Origin: Stenotrophomonas sp. ASS1
GTDB taxonomy: Bacteria > Pseudomonadota > Gammaproteobacteria > Xanthomonadales > Xanthomonadaceae
Length of the DNA stretch: 64,000 bases
Assembly (NCBI RefSeq): GCF_004346925.1
Contig: NZ_CP031167.1
Coordinates: 3,864,001-3,928,000, forward strand
Direction: 5' to 3'
The translations under genes were made by a program, and so were the position numbers. The notes beneath the pieces are model-generated. The model was not told the DNA's origin. It was given only the letters and a program-made list of their open reading frames with translations, and ran no database searches. Of this stretch, positions 1 through 8,200 are shown in pieces (position 1 is the stretch's first letter; each line of letters starts with the position of its first letter).

Positions 1-1776
1 GTCATGGCGGGTTTCCAGCTTCGGCAGCAGCGGCGCGAAGTTGCCGTACTGGGTGTGCGGCACGGCAGCGATGCGGGTCCACGGCAGCGCGTTGTCGTAG
101 GTGCTCTCGCCGAACTCGGTGGCATCGACGCTGGCCGGGAAGGCCAGGTCCGGCACCACACCCTTGTGCTGGGTGCTGCTGCCGCTGATGCGGAAGAACT
201 GGGCGATGGTCAGCTTCACCTGGCCGAAGCGCTGGGTCTCGCCACTCGGCCAACGGTCCAGGTCGACGATGTTCTGCACGGTGCCCTTGCCGAAGCTGGT
301 CTCACCGATCACCAGGCCACGGCCGTAATCCTGGATGGCACCGGCAAAGATTTCCGAAGCCGAGGCCGAACCGCGGTTGATCAGCACTGCCAGCGGGCCG
401 TCCCATGCCACGCCCTGGTTGCGGTCGCTGTTGACGGTGACGCGGCCACCGGACTCGCGCACCTGCACCACCGGGCCCTGCTCGATGAACAGACCGGTCA
501 GTTCAATGGCTTCATCCAGCGAACCACCACCGTTGTTGCGCAGGTCCAGCACCACGCCGTCCAGCTTGTCGTTCTTGAAGCCGGCCAGCAGCTTGGCCAC
601 GTCGCGGGTGGCCGAGGCGTAGTCGGCCGCGTTGCGGCGACGGCCTTCGAAGTCCTGGTAGAAGGTCGGCAGCTTGATCACGCCGACCTTGCGCGCCGGC
701 TCGCCATTGGCGGCCGGAATGGTCATGGTCTCGCCCTTGGCGGCCTGTTCGGCCAGGCGCACCTTCTGGCGGGTCAGCACCAGGGTGTGGTGCTTGCCGT
801 CGGCGCCCTCAGCAGCCGGGATGAACTCCAGCTTGACCTGGGTATCCTTGGCGCCGCGGATCTTGGCCACGACGTCGTCGATGCGCCAGCCGATCACGTC
901 CTCGACCAGGCCGGACTTGCCCTGGCCGACGCCGACGATACGGTCACCCGGCTTCAGCGTGCCATCCACTGCGGCCGGGCCGCCGGCGATGATCTCGCGG
1001 ATCACCACCACGTCGTCCTGGCGCTGCAGCTGCGCACCAATGCCTTCCAGCGACAGCGACATCGCCTGGTTGAAGTTCTCGGCGGTGCGCGGCGTGAAGT
1101 AATCCGTGTGCGGGTCAACGGCGCTGGTGTACGAGTTCATGAAGAACTGGAAGACGTCTTCGCCCTTCAGTTCATTGACCGACTTCTCCAGCGTCGCGTA
1201 GCGCTTGTCCAGCGTCTTGCGGATGTCGTCCGGCTTCTTGCCGGCCAGCTTCAGGCGCAACCAGTCGTTCTTGACCGACTTGCGCCACAGCTCATCCAGT
1301 TCAGCGCTGCTGGCCGCCCACGGCACCTTCTTGCGGTCGTATTCGAAACGCTCGTCGGTGGTGAAGTCCGGCTCCTGCTTGAGCAGCTTGCGCGCATAGG
1401 CCACGCGTTCGCCGACGCGCTGCTTGTAGACCGCGAACACCTGGAACGCCGGCTCCAGCTCGCCGCCACGGATGGCCGAGGAAATGTTGGCTTCGAACGG
1501 CGCGAAGCGCGCCACGTCGGCCTGGGTGAAGTACTGCTTGCCGCCGTCCAGCGTCTCCAGGTAGCGCTTGAACACGTCCTTGGAGGTGGCCTCGTCCAGC
1601 GCACGCGGGCGGTACGCGTAGCGGCTGTCGGACAGCAGGCCGTACACCAGCTTGGAGGTGGTCACCTGATCGGCGGTTGCCGCAGCGGGCAATGCCGGCG
1701 AATCGGCCTTGGCCGCCAGCGCCAGCGGCGCGACCAGCGCCAGGGCCATCAGGAATGCGGGGGCTTTGAATTTCAT
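1..1776 (-). CDS. prc: Tail-specific (C-terminal processing) protease, 3'-truncated by the window
   Basis: Periplasmic serine protease of the S41/Prc family, which trims envelope proteins after C-terminal recognition. The ATG at 1776 opens a signal peptide (MKFKAPAFLMALALVAPLAL). About 592 residues are in the window and the gene runs off the left edge, so the usual C-terminal domain is missing only because of the cut. The order is an N-terminal helical domain, a PDZ domain around the segment EGIGAQLQRQDD, then the protease domain. The catalytic serine lies in GSASASEIFAGA and the lysine in SFGKGT, giving the Ser-Lys dyad of the family. The downstream neighbour on this strand is outside the window. 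The family call is secure; the substrates are unknown. Confidence 0.93.
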   Translation of the reverse strand, partial: MKFKAPAFLMALALVAPLALAAKADSPALPAAATADQVTTSKLVYGLLSDSRYAYRPRALDEATSKDVFKRYLETLDGGKQYFTQADVARFAPFEANISSAIRGGELEPAFQVFAVYKQRVGERVAYARKLLKQEPDFTTDERFEYDRKKVPWAASSAELDELWRKSVKNDWLRLKLAGKKPDDIRKTLDKRYATLEKSVNELKGEDVFQFFMNSYTSAVDPHTDYFTPRTAENFNQAMSLSLEGIGAQLQRQDDVVVIREIIAGGPAAVDGTLKPGDRIVGVGQGKSGLVEDVIGWRIDDVVAKIRGAKDTQVKLEFIPAAEGADGKHHTLVLTRQKVRLAEQAAKGETMTIPAANGEPARKVGVIKLPTFYQDFEGRRRNAADYASATRDVAKLLAGFKNDKLDGVVLDLRNNGGGSLDEAIELTGLFIEQGPVVQVRESGGRVTVNSDRNQGVAWDGPLAVLINRGSASASEIFAGAIQDYGRGLVIGETSFGKGTVQNIVDLDRWPSGETQRFGQVKLTIAQFFRISGSSTQHKGVVPDLAFPASVDATEFGESTYDNALPWTRIAAVPHTQYGNFAPLLPKLETRHD

Positions 1777-2089
1777 TGACGTGCTCGAAGGCGCCTTGCC
1801 AAGGGGGAGACTGCGGGGTGTTAAGACACCACGACAGTGCCGAAAGTTGCCGGGTTTGTCACCCGGCCGCGCTCGGTGGAAAACCAGCCTAGCCGGGCCG
1901 GTGTAGCAAATTGTGAATGGCTGAAGAGCGGCGCACCCAGCGGCGCCGTCTGTCCGGTTGCAGAGGGCATGGGGTTGCAAGCCCCCTGAGTCAGGGGGCG
2001 GCCGCGAAGCGGCGGGGGTGTGGGTGGTGGTAAGCCGGGGCCCACGGTGTGCGCAGCGTGGGAAGCGGTAGCGCGCATCGCGCAACCGC
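1777..2089. other. Gene-free gap between prc and lipA
   Basis: These 313 bp hold no convincing gene. A minus-strand frame open over 1821-2078 has no ribosome site and is very proline/arginine rich. The gap contains the prc promoter region at its left end, a two-stem repeat at 1981-2013 and a hairpin after the lipA stop at 2063-2091, which are listed separately. Confidence 0.6.
1981..2030. repeat. Two-stem C/G-rich intergenic repeat
   Basis: A perfect palindrome GCCCCCTGA-g-TCAGGGGGC (1981-1999) is followed at once by a second stem GCCGC-gaa-GCGGC (2001-2013) and a G/T-rich run. The same plan (C-run/G-run stem, then a stem with a GAA loop, then GGGGGT) occurs inside the mreC 3' end at 15407-15450. 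That makes it a second repeat family, distinct from the GTAG repeats. Confidence 0.6.
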
Positions 2090-2091
2090 TT
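2063..2091 (-). terminator. Hairpin immediately after lipA stop
   Basis: A 13-bp stem (AAGCGGTAGCGCG / CGCGCAACCGCTT, one mismatch, 3-nt loop) overlaps the lipA stop codon. It could stop or protect the lipA transcript. There is no real U-run after it on the minus strand, so intrinsic termination is not certain. Confidence 0.4.
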
Positions 2092-3100
2092 ACCGGACGC
2101 CGGCGCCCTTGGCCTGCACGTCGGCGTGGTACGACGAGCGCACCATCGGGCCGGAGGCCACGTGGCTGAAGCCCAGCTCGTAGCCGTAGTCTTCCAGCGC
2201 CTTGTAGTCCTCGGGGGTCCAGTACTTCAGCACCGGGTGGTGATGCGCGGTCGGCTGCAGGTACTGGCCGATGGTGATCATGTCCACGTCGTGCGCGCGC
2301 AGGTCACGCATGGTGGCCTTGATCTGTTCGAACTCTTCGCCCAGGCCCAGCATGATGCCGCTCTTGGTCGGCACGTCCGGGTGCTGCGCCTTGAAGTTCT
2401 TCAGCAGGTTCAGCGACCACTGGTAGTCCGCACCCGGGCGCACGTTGCGGTACAGGTCCGGCACGGTTTCGATGTTGTGGTTGAACACGTCCGGCGGGTT
2501 CTGCGCCAGGATCTCCAGCGCGCGCTCCATGCGGCCCTTGCCGCGGAAGTCCGGGGTCAGCACTTCGATGCGGGTGCCCGGCGACTTCTCACGGATGGCG
2601 CTGATGCAGTCGACGAAGTGCTGGGCACCGCCGTCGCGCAGGTCATCTCGGTCGACGCTGGTCACCACCACGTACTTCAGCCCCATGTCGGCCACGGTCT
2701 GGCCGAGGCTGGCCGGTTCGTTGGCATCCGGCGGCTTCGGGCGGCCGTGGGCAACGTCGCAGAACGAGCAGCGGCGGGTGCAGACCTCGCCGAGGATCAT
2801 GAACGTTGCCGTGCCGTGGCCGAAGCACTCGTGGATGTTCGGGCAGCTGGCTTCCTCGCACACCGTCACCAGGCGGTTCTCGCGCAGCTTGGCCTTCAGG
2901 TTCTGCACGGCATTGCCCGAAGGAATGCGCACGCGGATCCAGGACGGCTTGCGCAGCACCGGCGCATCGGCGAACTGCACCGGCGAGCGGTTGATCTTGT
3001 CACCGCCCAGCTGCTTGACCCCGGCCTGCAACGGCGCGGCGGACGGAGAATCACCCTGCACGATCTGCAGGGGAATGGAACGGGCGGTGGTTTCAGTCAT
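2090..3100 (-). CDS. lipA: Lipoyl synthase
   Basis: Radical-SAM enzyme that inserts two sulfurs into protein-bound octanoyl groups to make lipoate, in the cytoplasm. It has 336 residues, the usual length. Both iron-sulfur signatures are visible: the auxiliary-cluster cysteines in [12 protein letters not shown] and the radical-SAM motif [12 protein letters not shown] (CX3CX2C). The ATG at 3100 follows a GGAA-type ribosome site. It lies 18 nt downstream of lipB and after ybeD, the standard ybeD-lipB-lipA order, so octanoyl transfer and sulfur insertion are co-transcribed. Nothing unusual. Confidence 0.98.
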   Translation of the reverse strand: MTETTARSIPLQIVQGDSPSAAPLQAGVKQLGGDKINRSPVQFADAPVLRKPSWIRVRIPSGNAVQNLKAKLRENRLVTVCEEASCPNIHECFGHGTATFMILGEVCTRRCSFCDVAHGRPKPPDANEPASLGQTVADMGLKYVVVTSVDRDDLRDGGAQHFVDCISAIREKSPGTRIEVLTPDFRGKGRMERALEILAQNPPDVFNHNIETVPDLYRNVRPGADYQWSLNLLKNFKAQHPDVPTKSGIMLGLGEEFEQIKATMRDLRAHDVDMITIGQYLQPTAHHHPVLKYWTPEDYKALEDYGYELGFSHVASGPMVRSSYHADVQAKGAGVR

Positions 3101-3118
3101 GGCAGTTCCGGGGGGCGG

Positions 3119-3829
3119 TCAGGCGGCCGCAGAAAGATCGGGCAGTTCCGGCGTGTGCTGCAGCAGCAGGCCGAACTGGCGGGCCAGGTGGTCCAGCAGC
3201 ACCGGCTTGACGGCCTCCATCCCGGAGGGCCCGCCCAAGTCTACTACCGAGGTCACCTGCAACCCCTGATAGCCACAGGGGTTGATGCGGTGGAAAGGTT
3301 CCAGGTCCATGGCCACGTTGAAGGCCAGGCCATGGAAGGTACAGCCGCGGCGCACGCGGATGCCGAGCGCGGCGATCTTGGCGCCACCGACGTAGACGCC
3401 CGGGGCGCCCTCGCGGCGTTCGGCGCCGATGTTCCACTCGGCCAGGGTATCGATGAGGGCCTGCTCGATGCGGCACACGTAGTCGCGCACGCCGATGCCC
3501 AGCCGCGGCAGGCGCAGCAATGGATAGACCACGATCTGGCCGGGGCCGTGATAGGTCACCTGGCCGCCACGGTCCACGTGCAGCACGGGGATATCGCCCG
3601 GCGCCAGCACGTGCTCGTCCTTGCCGGCCTGGCCCAGGGTGAACACCGGGTCGTGCTCCACCACCCACAGCTCGTCGGCATCGGCGTCGCTGCGCTGGTC
3701 GGTGAAGCGCTGCATGGCGCGCCACACCGGTTCATAGGCCTGGCGGCCGAGGTCGCGGACCAGCGCCGGGCGCGGCGCGCGGTCTTCCGGGGCGGCTTCG
3801 GCCGGGCAGCTGTCGGCTACAGCGTCCAC
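3119..3829 (-). CDS. lipB: Octanoyl-[acyl-carrier-protein]:protein N-octanoyltransferase
   Basis: Transfers octanoate from ACP to lipoyl domains, the first step of lipoate synthesis, followed by LipA. The 236 residues include the catalytic cysteine in RINPCGYQG and the lysine in [13 protein letters not shown], both with typical context. The likely start is a GTG at 3829, overlapping the ybeD stop by 13 nt, which suggests translational coupling. An N-terminal extension of about 20 acidic residues precedes the core, as often seen in Xanthomonadaceae. Confidence 0.96.
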   Translation of the reverse strand: MDAVADSCPAEAAPEDRAPRPALVRDLGRQAYEPVWRAMQRFTDQRSDADADELWVVEHDPVFTLGQAGKDEHVLAPGDIPVLHVDRGGQVTYHGPGQIVVYPLLRLPRLGIGVRDYVCRIEQALIDTLAEWNIGAERREGAPGVYVGGAKIAALGIRVRRGCTFHGLAFNVAMDLEPFHRINPCGYQGLQVTSVVDLGGPSGMEAVKPVLLDHLARQFGLLLQHTPELPDLSAAA

Positions 3830-4095
3830 TTCACTTCCGGGTGGTCGCGCAGTGCCTGGTGCGCCAGGTCGTACTGTTCGCGGCTCTCGGCCTTGAACAC
3901 GATGCGCACGGACACGTACTTGCCGTTGGAGGAATGCTTCCAGCTGATGCGTTCATTCACCACATCGATGCCGGCAGCCAGCAGCAGGCGGGGAAGCTCA
4001 TGTTCCAGGCCGCGGTTGGCCGGGCCCATGGCACTGAGCTCGAACTGGCCGGGGAACTGGAAGCCGTGGTCGGGGTTGTCGGACTTGATTTCCAT
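3817..4095 (-). CDS. ybeD: YbeD/DUF493 family protein
   Basis: Small ACT-like protein of the DUF493/YbeD family, conserved beside lipB but of unproven function. The frame is open further upstream to 4158, but the ATG at 4095 ([12 protein letters not shown]) has a G-rich ribosome site and gives 92 residues, the family length. The conserved core [11 protein letters not shown] and the C-terminal segment DHPEVKWTL are present. It overlaps lipB by 13 nt and heads the ybeD-lipB-lipA operon, reading away from lpxR. Confidence 0.9.
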   Translation of the reverse strand: MEIKSDNPDHGFQFPGQFELSAMGPANRGLEHELPRLLLAAGIDVVNERISWKHSSNGKYVSVRIVFKAESREQYDLAHQALRDHPEVKWTL

Positions 4096-4179
4096 GCCCC
4101 CATTATCGGGCCGCAGGCCAACAAACCCAAGAGTATTCATCAACGTCAAACAGTGCACCGGTGAGTCGCTGCGTTGCAG

Positions 4180-4195
4180 CTGAACGGCCGTTCAG
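4180..4195. promoter_or_regulatory. 16-bp perfect palindrome, candidate operator
   Basis: CTGAACGGCCGTTCAG is identical on both strands. It lies in the divergent region between ybeD (start 4095) and lpxR (start 4357), where an operator for either gene would sit. Its length and symmetry resemble TetR-family operators. No cognate regulator gene is adjacent. Confidence 0.45.
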
Positions 4196-4236
4196 CATTG
4201 GCCGTTGCCCCTTGGGGCGCCGCAGGACAGTGCAGG

Positions 4237-4255
4237 ATTGTCTTCACGAGACAAT
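4237..4255. promoter_or_regulatory. Second inverted repeat upstream of lpxR
   Basis: ATTGTCT-tcacg-AGACAAT is a perfect 7-bp inverted repeat with a 5-nt spacer, about 100 bp before the lpxR start, in a locally AT-richer stretch. It is a candidate protein-binding site for lpxR control. The regulator is unknown. Confidence 0.4.
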
Positions 4256-4356
4256 GTCGTTTTCGGAACAGACAAGTGATTCGAACGCGCTCGTTCCATC
4301 ACGCCCGCACGAGTACCGTGTCGCGGCATATAACGACAGACAGAAAAAACCTCCAC

Positions 4357-5430
4357 ATGAGCCCCCCTTCCCAACGCCGCCTTGCAGCCCTCGGGCTGTC
4401 CGGCCTGCTGGCTGCTGCCCTCCCCCTCGCCGCCCAGGCGGCCGAACAATGTGGCCCGGACGCGATGCGCGACCACCCTCCGCAGGTCAATTTCCGCGTT
4501 GACAACGACCTGTTCGGCGGCCGCCACCAGGACCAGGGCTATACCAATGGTGCACTGTTGACCCTGGTGTCGCCCAATCTGGTCGATTACACCGACGACC
4601 CCTGCCTGCCACGCATGGCCCGCTGGGTGAACCAGTACCTGGAAGGGCTGCATCCGGGCAAGTTCGAACAGCAGAACATGATCTTCAGCATCGGCCAGGG
4701 CATCTTCACCCCGACCGATTTCAGCCGCAGGGACCTGATTGAGGACGACCGCCCTTACGCCGGCGTACTGATCGCAAACTTCGGTTTCAATGCGCGCAGC
4801 GGCGACCGCCTGCAGACCACCCAGCTGACGCTGGGCGTGGTTGGCCCGTGGGCACAGGGCAAGCAGGTGCAGAATGCCGTGCACGAAGTGCTGGGCGACG
4901 AGAAATTCAAGGGCTGGGACAACCAGCTGCACAACGAGCCGCTGTTCATGCTGACCCATGAGCGCATGCGCCGCTGGCCGGGCGATGCCAGCGTCAATGC
5001 CGACGGCTGGGGTTGGGACGCGATCAGCCACTACGGCGGATCGATCGGCAACCTGGAAACCAAGGCCAATCTCGGCGGTGAAGTGCGCTTTGGCTGGAAG
5101 CTGCCGGACGACTTCGGCAGCACGCCGTTGCGCCCGGCCGGTGAGAACACTGCGCCGACCCGCGGCGGCCGTCCCAATGGCTGGTCCTGGCACCTGTTCG
5201 CGACCTCGGACGCCGCCTGGGTGATCCGTGACATCACGCTGGATGGCAACACGTTCCGCAACAGCCACAGTGTGGACAAGCGCCATGTGGTGGCCTACGG
5301 CGGCTATGGCGTGGCGGTGATGTACGGACGCTGGAAGTTCGCCGCGGCGCGTTACCACAGCACGCGCGAGTTCAACGGCCAGCGCGAAGCGCCGGTGTTC
5401 GGCAGCTTCACCATCAGCCGGTCGCTGTAG
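4357..5430 (+). CDS. lpxR: Lipid A 3-O-deacylase (LpxR family, DUF2219)
   Basis: Outer-membrane beta-barrel of the LpxR/DUF2219 family, which removes the 3'-acyloxyacyl group from lipid A. The frame is open from 4174, but the ATG at 4357 opens a clear signal peptide (MSPPSQRRLAALG... cleaved near AQA, residue 27), giving 357 residues. Residues expected for the Ca-dependent active site are visible: N50-D51 in RVDNDLFGG, T63 in YTNG, and H225 in SHYGGSIGN. DRPYAG is also conserved. It stands alone on the plus strand between dacC and ybeD, in a cluster that otherwise reads minus. Two palindromes lie in its leader and GTAG repeats begin 1 nt after its stop. Confidence 0.85.
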   Translation: MSPPSQRRLAALGLSGLLAAALPLAAQAAEQCGPDAMRDHPPQVNFRVDNDLFGGRHQDQGYTNGALLTLVSPNLVDYTDDPCLPRMARWVNQYLEGLHPGKFEQQNMIFSIGQGIFTPTDFSRRDLIEDDRPYAGVLIANFGFNARSGDRLQTTQLTLGVVGPWAQGKQVQNAVHEVLGDEKFKGWDNQLHNEPLFMLTHERMRRWPGDASVNADGWGWDAISHYGGSIGNLETKANLGGEVRFGWKLPDDFGSTPLRPAGENTAPTRGGRPNGWSWHLFATSDAAWVIRDITLDGNTFRNSHSVDKRHVVAYGGYGVAVMYGRWKFAAARYHSTREFNGQREAPVFGSFTISRSL

Positions 5431-5512
5431 GTAGGTGCCGACCGTTGGTCGGCACACCGGGGCCGGCATATCCGGATGGGTTCATGAGGAGCCGGCCAGC
5501 GGCCGGCACTAC
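5431..5512. repeat. Pair of GTAG-type (SMAG) repeats
   Basis: Plus copy 5431-5455 (GTAGGTGCCGACC... with loop GTT) begins directly after the lpxR TAG stop. Minus copy 5491-5512 is the TGCCGGCC/GGCCGGCA subtype ending in CTAC. The pair faces inward, 35 bp apart. Confidence 0.9.
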
Positions 5513-5555
5513 CCACATCCGGCAGGATTCATGCGCAAGCGGCATCCCGAAACAG

Positions 5556-5581
5556 AAAAGGCCGGCATTTGCCGGCCTTTT
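5556..5581. terminator. Bidirectional intrinsic terminator (lpxR / dacC)
   Basis: The stem GGCCGGCA / TGCCGGCC is flanked by AAAA on the left and TTTT on the right. It can end lpxR transcripts on the plus strand and dacC transcripts on the minus strand. It lies just beyond the GTAG repeats and 24 bp from the dacC stop. Confidence 0.88.
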
Positions 5582-5604
5582 CCTTCACCACGCCGGGGCG
5601 TGGA

Positions 5605-6825
5605 TCATTCCGTTTCCCACCACATCCAGAAGCTGTCCCACAGGCGCTTGAAGAAGCCGGCCTGTTCGACGGCAGCCACCGCCACCAGCGGCGCTTCGGC
5701 CACCAGCTTGCCATCCAGCATCACCTTCACGGTGCCGATCTGCTGGCCGGCGGTGAACGGTGCTTCCAGGGTCTTGGGCACGTCAATGCTCGGCTTCAGG
5801 TCGTTGTAGCGGCCGCGCGGCACGCTCACCAGCATCGGCTGGGCCACGCCCAGCTGCACCTTGTCGGTGGTGCCCTTCCAGACCTTGTGCTCGGCCACGG
5901 CCTTGCCCGGCTCGTACAGGCGGTGGGTCTCGAAGAAGCGGAAACCCCAGTTCAGCAGGGCCAGGCTGTCATCGGCACGCTGCTTTTCCGACTGGCCGCC
6001 CAGCACCACGGCGATCAGGCGCTGGTCGCCGCGCTGGGCCGAGCTCATCAGGCAGTAACCGGCTTCGGAAGTGTGGCCGGTCTTGATGCCGTCCACGCTG
6101 CCATCGCGCCACAGCAGCAGGTTGCGGTTCGGCTGCTTGATGTTGCCGACCTGGAATTCCTTGATCTTGTTGTACGCGTAGGTTTCCGGGTAATCGCGCA
6201 CCATCGCACGGCCCAGCAGCGCCAGGTCGTAGGCGGTGCTGTGGTGGCCCTGCGCAGTCAGGCCATGGGCGTTGACGAAGTGCGAATTCTTCATGCCGAT
6301 CTTGGCGGCATAGCTGTTCATCAGCGACGCAAAGGCTTCCTCGCTGCCAGCCACATGCTCGGCCAGGGCAATCGCGGCGTCGTTGCCGGACTGGATCGCC
6401 ATGCCCTTTTCCATGTCTTCCAGGCGCGCGGTCTGGTTGACCGGGAAGCCGCTGTAGCTGCCATCGGTACCCGCGCCACCTTCGCGCCAGGCGCGCTCGC
6501 TCATCATCACCTGGTCATCCGCACGGACCTTGCCGTTCTTGACCTCGGCGGCGATCACGTAGGACGTCATCACCTTGGTGATGCTGGCCGGAGCCAGCTG
6601 TTCGTTGATGTTTTCACCGGCCAGCACCTGGCCGGTGGCGTAATCCATCAGCACCCAGGCCTTGGACACGCTCGGCGCCGGCGCCGGCGGAGTGGCGACG
6701 GTGGCCGGGGCGGCAGCGGCGGCGGCAGGCGCCGGCGTGGCCGGAGTCGGCAGCGGCGTCTGGGCGGAAGCCAGGCCCACCACCAGGGTGGCGGCCAGGG
6801 CGGTGGCGGCGGAACGGAAATTCAT
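5605..6825 (-). CDS. dacC: D-alanyl-D-alanine carboxypeptidase (PBP5/6 type)
   Basis: Periplasmic low-molecular-weight PBP that removes the terminal D-Ala from peptidoglycan stem peptides. The ATG at 6825 opens a signal peptide (MNFRSAATALAATLVVGLASA); the frame stays open far upstream but that part is non-coding. The 406 residues show S81-x-x-K84 (SITK), S146-G-N148 and K248-T-G250, the three penicillin-binding motifs, then a C-terminal beta domain and an amphipathic end (FFKRLWDSFWMWW) that anchors the family to the membrane. An Ala/Pro-rich linker at 22-52 is longer than in E. coli. It is downstream of mltB-rlpA. The exact paralogue name (dacA or dacC) cannot be decided here. Confidence 0.93.
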   Translation of the reverse strand: MNFRSAATALAATLVVGLASAQTPLPTPATPAPAAAAAAPATVATPPAPAPSVSKAWVLMDYATGQVLAGENINEQLAPASITKVMTSYVIAAEVKNGKVRADDQVMMSERAWREGGAGTDGSYSGFPVNQTARLEDMEKGMAIQSGNDAAIALAEHVAGSEEAFASLMNSYAAKIGMKNSHFVNAHGLTAQGHHSTAYDLALLGRAMVRDYPETYAYNKIKEFQVGNIKQPNRNLLLWRDGSVDGIKTGHTSEAGYCLMSSAQRGDQRLIAVVLGGQSEKQRADDSLALLNWGFRFFETHRLYEPGKAVAEHKVWKGTTDKVQLGVAQPMLVSVPRGRYNDLKPSIDVPKTLEAPFTAGQQIGTVKVMLDGKLVAEAPLVAVAAVEQAGFFKRLWDSFWMWWETE

Positions 6826-6925
6826 TGGACAGCAGGCTCCAGGGGACGGCCGGGAATGGAGGGTGGAACGTAGCGGCCATTGTAAGGCCGGGGCAGCATG
6901 GGCCGGCAGCACCGGCCCGGGTGGA

Positions 6926-8200
6926 TCAATCCTTGACGATCTGCGGCGAACCCAGCCCCAGACCGGCGATGCGGCCGACAAGTTCCGCGGCACTGGCATG
7001 GTCGCTGGCGGGAACGCGCAGGCGGAACAGGGTACGGCCACCGGCGGCGATGTCACTGATGGTGGCACCGACGATGCCGGCGGCGTTGAGCTGGCCCATC
7101 GCGCGGTTGGCGTTGTCACGGTTGGAGAAGCTGGCAACCTGCACCATGACTGCGCCCACCACCTGCTGCGACAGGCTGGGGGTAGCGGCGGCGGTGCGGA
7201 CCGGTGCCTGCGCAGCGGCGCGCGGCGTGGTGCTGGCAACGACCGCCGGAGCTGGCGCGTATGCGGTGCTGCGCACCGGCGGAGCACTCGGCGGCAGGCT
7301 GCTGACCGCCACATCCGGCACGGTGCTGGCCACGCCCTGGGTGGTGGCCGGCTGGCCACGCGCCGGCATGCCATCGGCCGGCAGCCCCTTGACCAGGCGA
7401 TCGATGTCGCTGTCGGCGGCAGCACGCGCGGTCGGTGCCGGGCGCGCACTGGCTACAGCGCTGGCGGCGGCCGCTTCCGCAGCACGACGTTCGCGGCGCG
7501 ACGGCTTCTGCGCCAGCAGGTTGCCCTCACCCGGCTGCAGCGCGCGCACTTCCACGTTGCCGGTGCCGCGCTGGGTGATGCCCAGGCGCACAGCGGCGGC
7601 ATAGCTGAGATCGACCACGCGGCCATCATGGAACGGACCGCGATCGTTGACGCGCACGATCACCGACTCACCGTTGTCGAGGTTGGTCACGCGGGCGAAG
7701 CTGGGCAGCGGCAGCGTCTTGTGCGCAGCGGTGAACTGGTACATGTCGTAGACCTCACGGTTGGAGGTCAGGCGGCCATGGAACTTGGCACCGTAGTACG
7801 ACGCAGTGCCACGCTCGACATAATTGCGGGTGTCGTCGAGCACTTTGTACGACTTGCCCAGCACCACGTACGGCGTCTTGTTGCCGATCGCCGAGCGTTC
7901 TTCCGCGGTCACTTCCGGCTCAGGGATGCAGGCCACGTTGGGAATGTAGTCCGGCGTGCTGTCACGCACGCCCGGCTTGTACAGGCCACCGGCGGTGTAG
8001 TTGCCGCGGGTGCTCAGGTCTTCCTTGGCCGCCGCGTAGGGCGATCCTTCCGGGCAGTGTGCCGGGCGCGAGCCGCGCCCCTGCACCAGGGTGCCGCCGG
8101 ACTTGCCACCATGGCCGGCCGTGGCCGGCTTCTTCGGCGCGCTGCTGCAGGCAGCCAGCGCGAGGACGATCAAGCCTGGGACCAGCCATCTGATGTTCAT
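6926..8200 (-). CDS. rlpA: Septal ring lytic transglycosylase RlpA-like lipoprotein
   Basis: Outer-membrane lipoprotein of the RlpA family, which in Pseudomonas cleaves denuded glycan strands during daughter-cell separation. The 424 residues have a lipobox with Cys18 (LAAC), a double-psi beta-barrel domain at about 128-208 and a SPOR domain at about 346-424. E149, H160 and D186 match the spacing of the catalytic E-H-D triad of the Pseudomonas enzyme, so activity is likely. A long Ala/Arg-rich linker joins the domains. The start overlaps the mltB stop (ATGA), so the two lytic enzymes are translationally coupled. Confidence 0.95.
   Translation of the reverse strand: MNIRWLVPGLIVLALAACSSAPKKPATAGHGGKSGGTLVQGRGSRPAHCPEGSPYAAAKEDLSTRGNYTAGGLYKPGVRDSTPDYIPNVACIPEPEVTAEERSAIGNKTPYVVLGKSYKVLDDTRNYVERGTASYYGAKFHGRLTSNREVYDMYQFTAAHKTLPLPSFARVTNLDNGESVIVRVNDRGPFHDGRVVDLSYAAAVRLGITQRGTGNVEVRALQPGEGNLLAQKPSRRERRAAEAAAASAVASARPAPTARAAADSDIDRLVKGLPADGMPARGQPATTQGVASTVPDVAVSSLPPSAPPVRSTAYAPAPAVVASTTPRAAAQAPVRTAAATPSLSQQVVGAVMVQVASFSNRDNANRAMGQLNAAGIVGATISDIAAGGRTLFRLRVPASDHASAAELVGRIAGLGLGSPQIVKD

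Noticed and set aside
5605..7449. Long N-terminal extension of dacC to 7449
   Set aside because: The extension overlaps rlpA on the same strand in another frame; the signal peptide begins at 6825.
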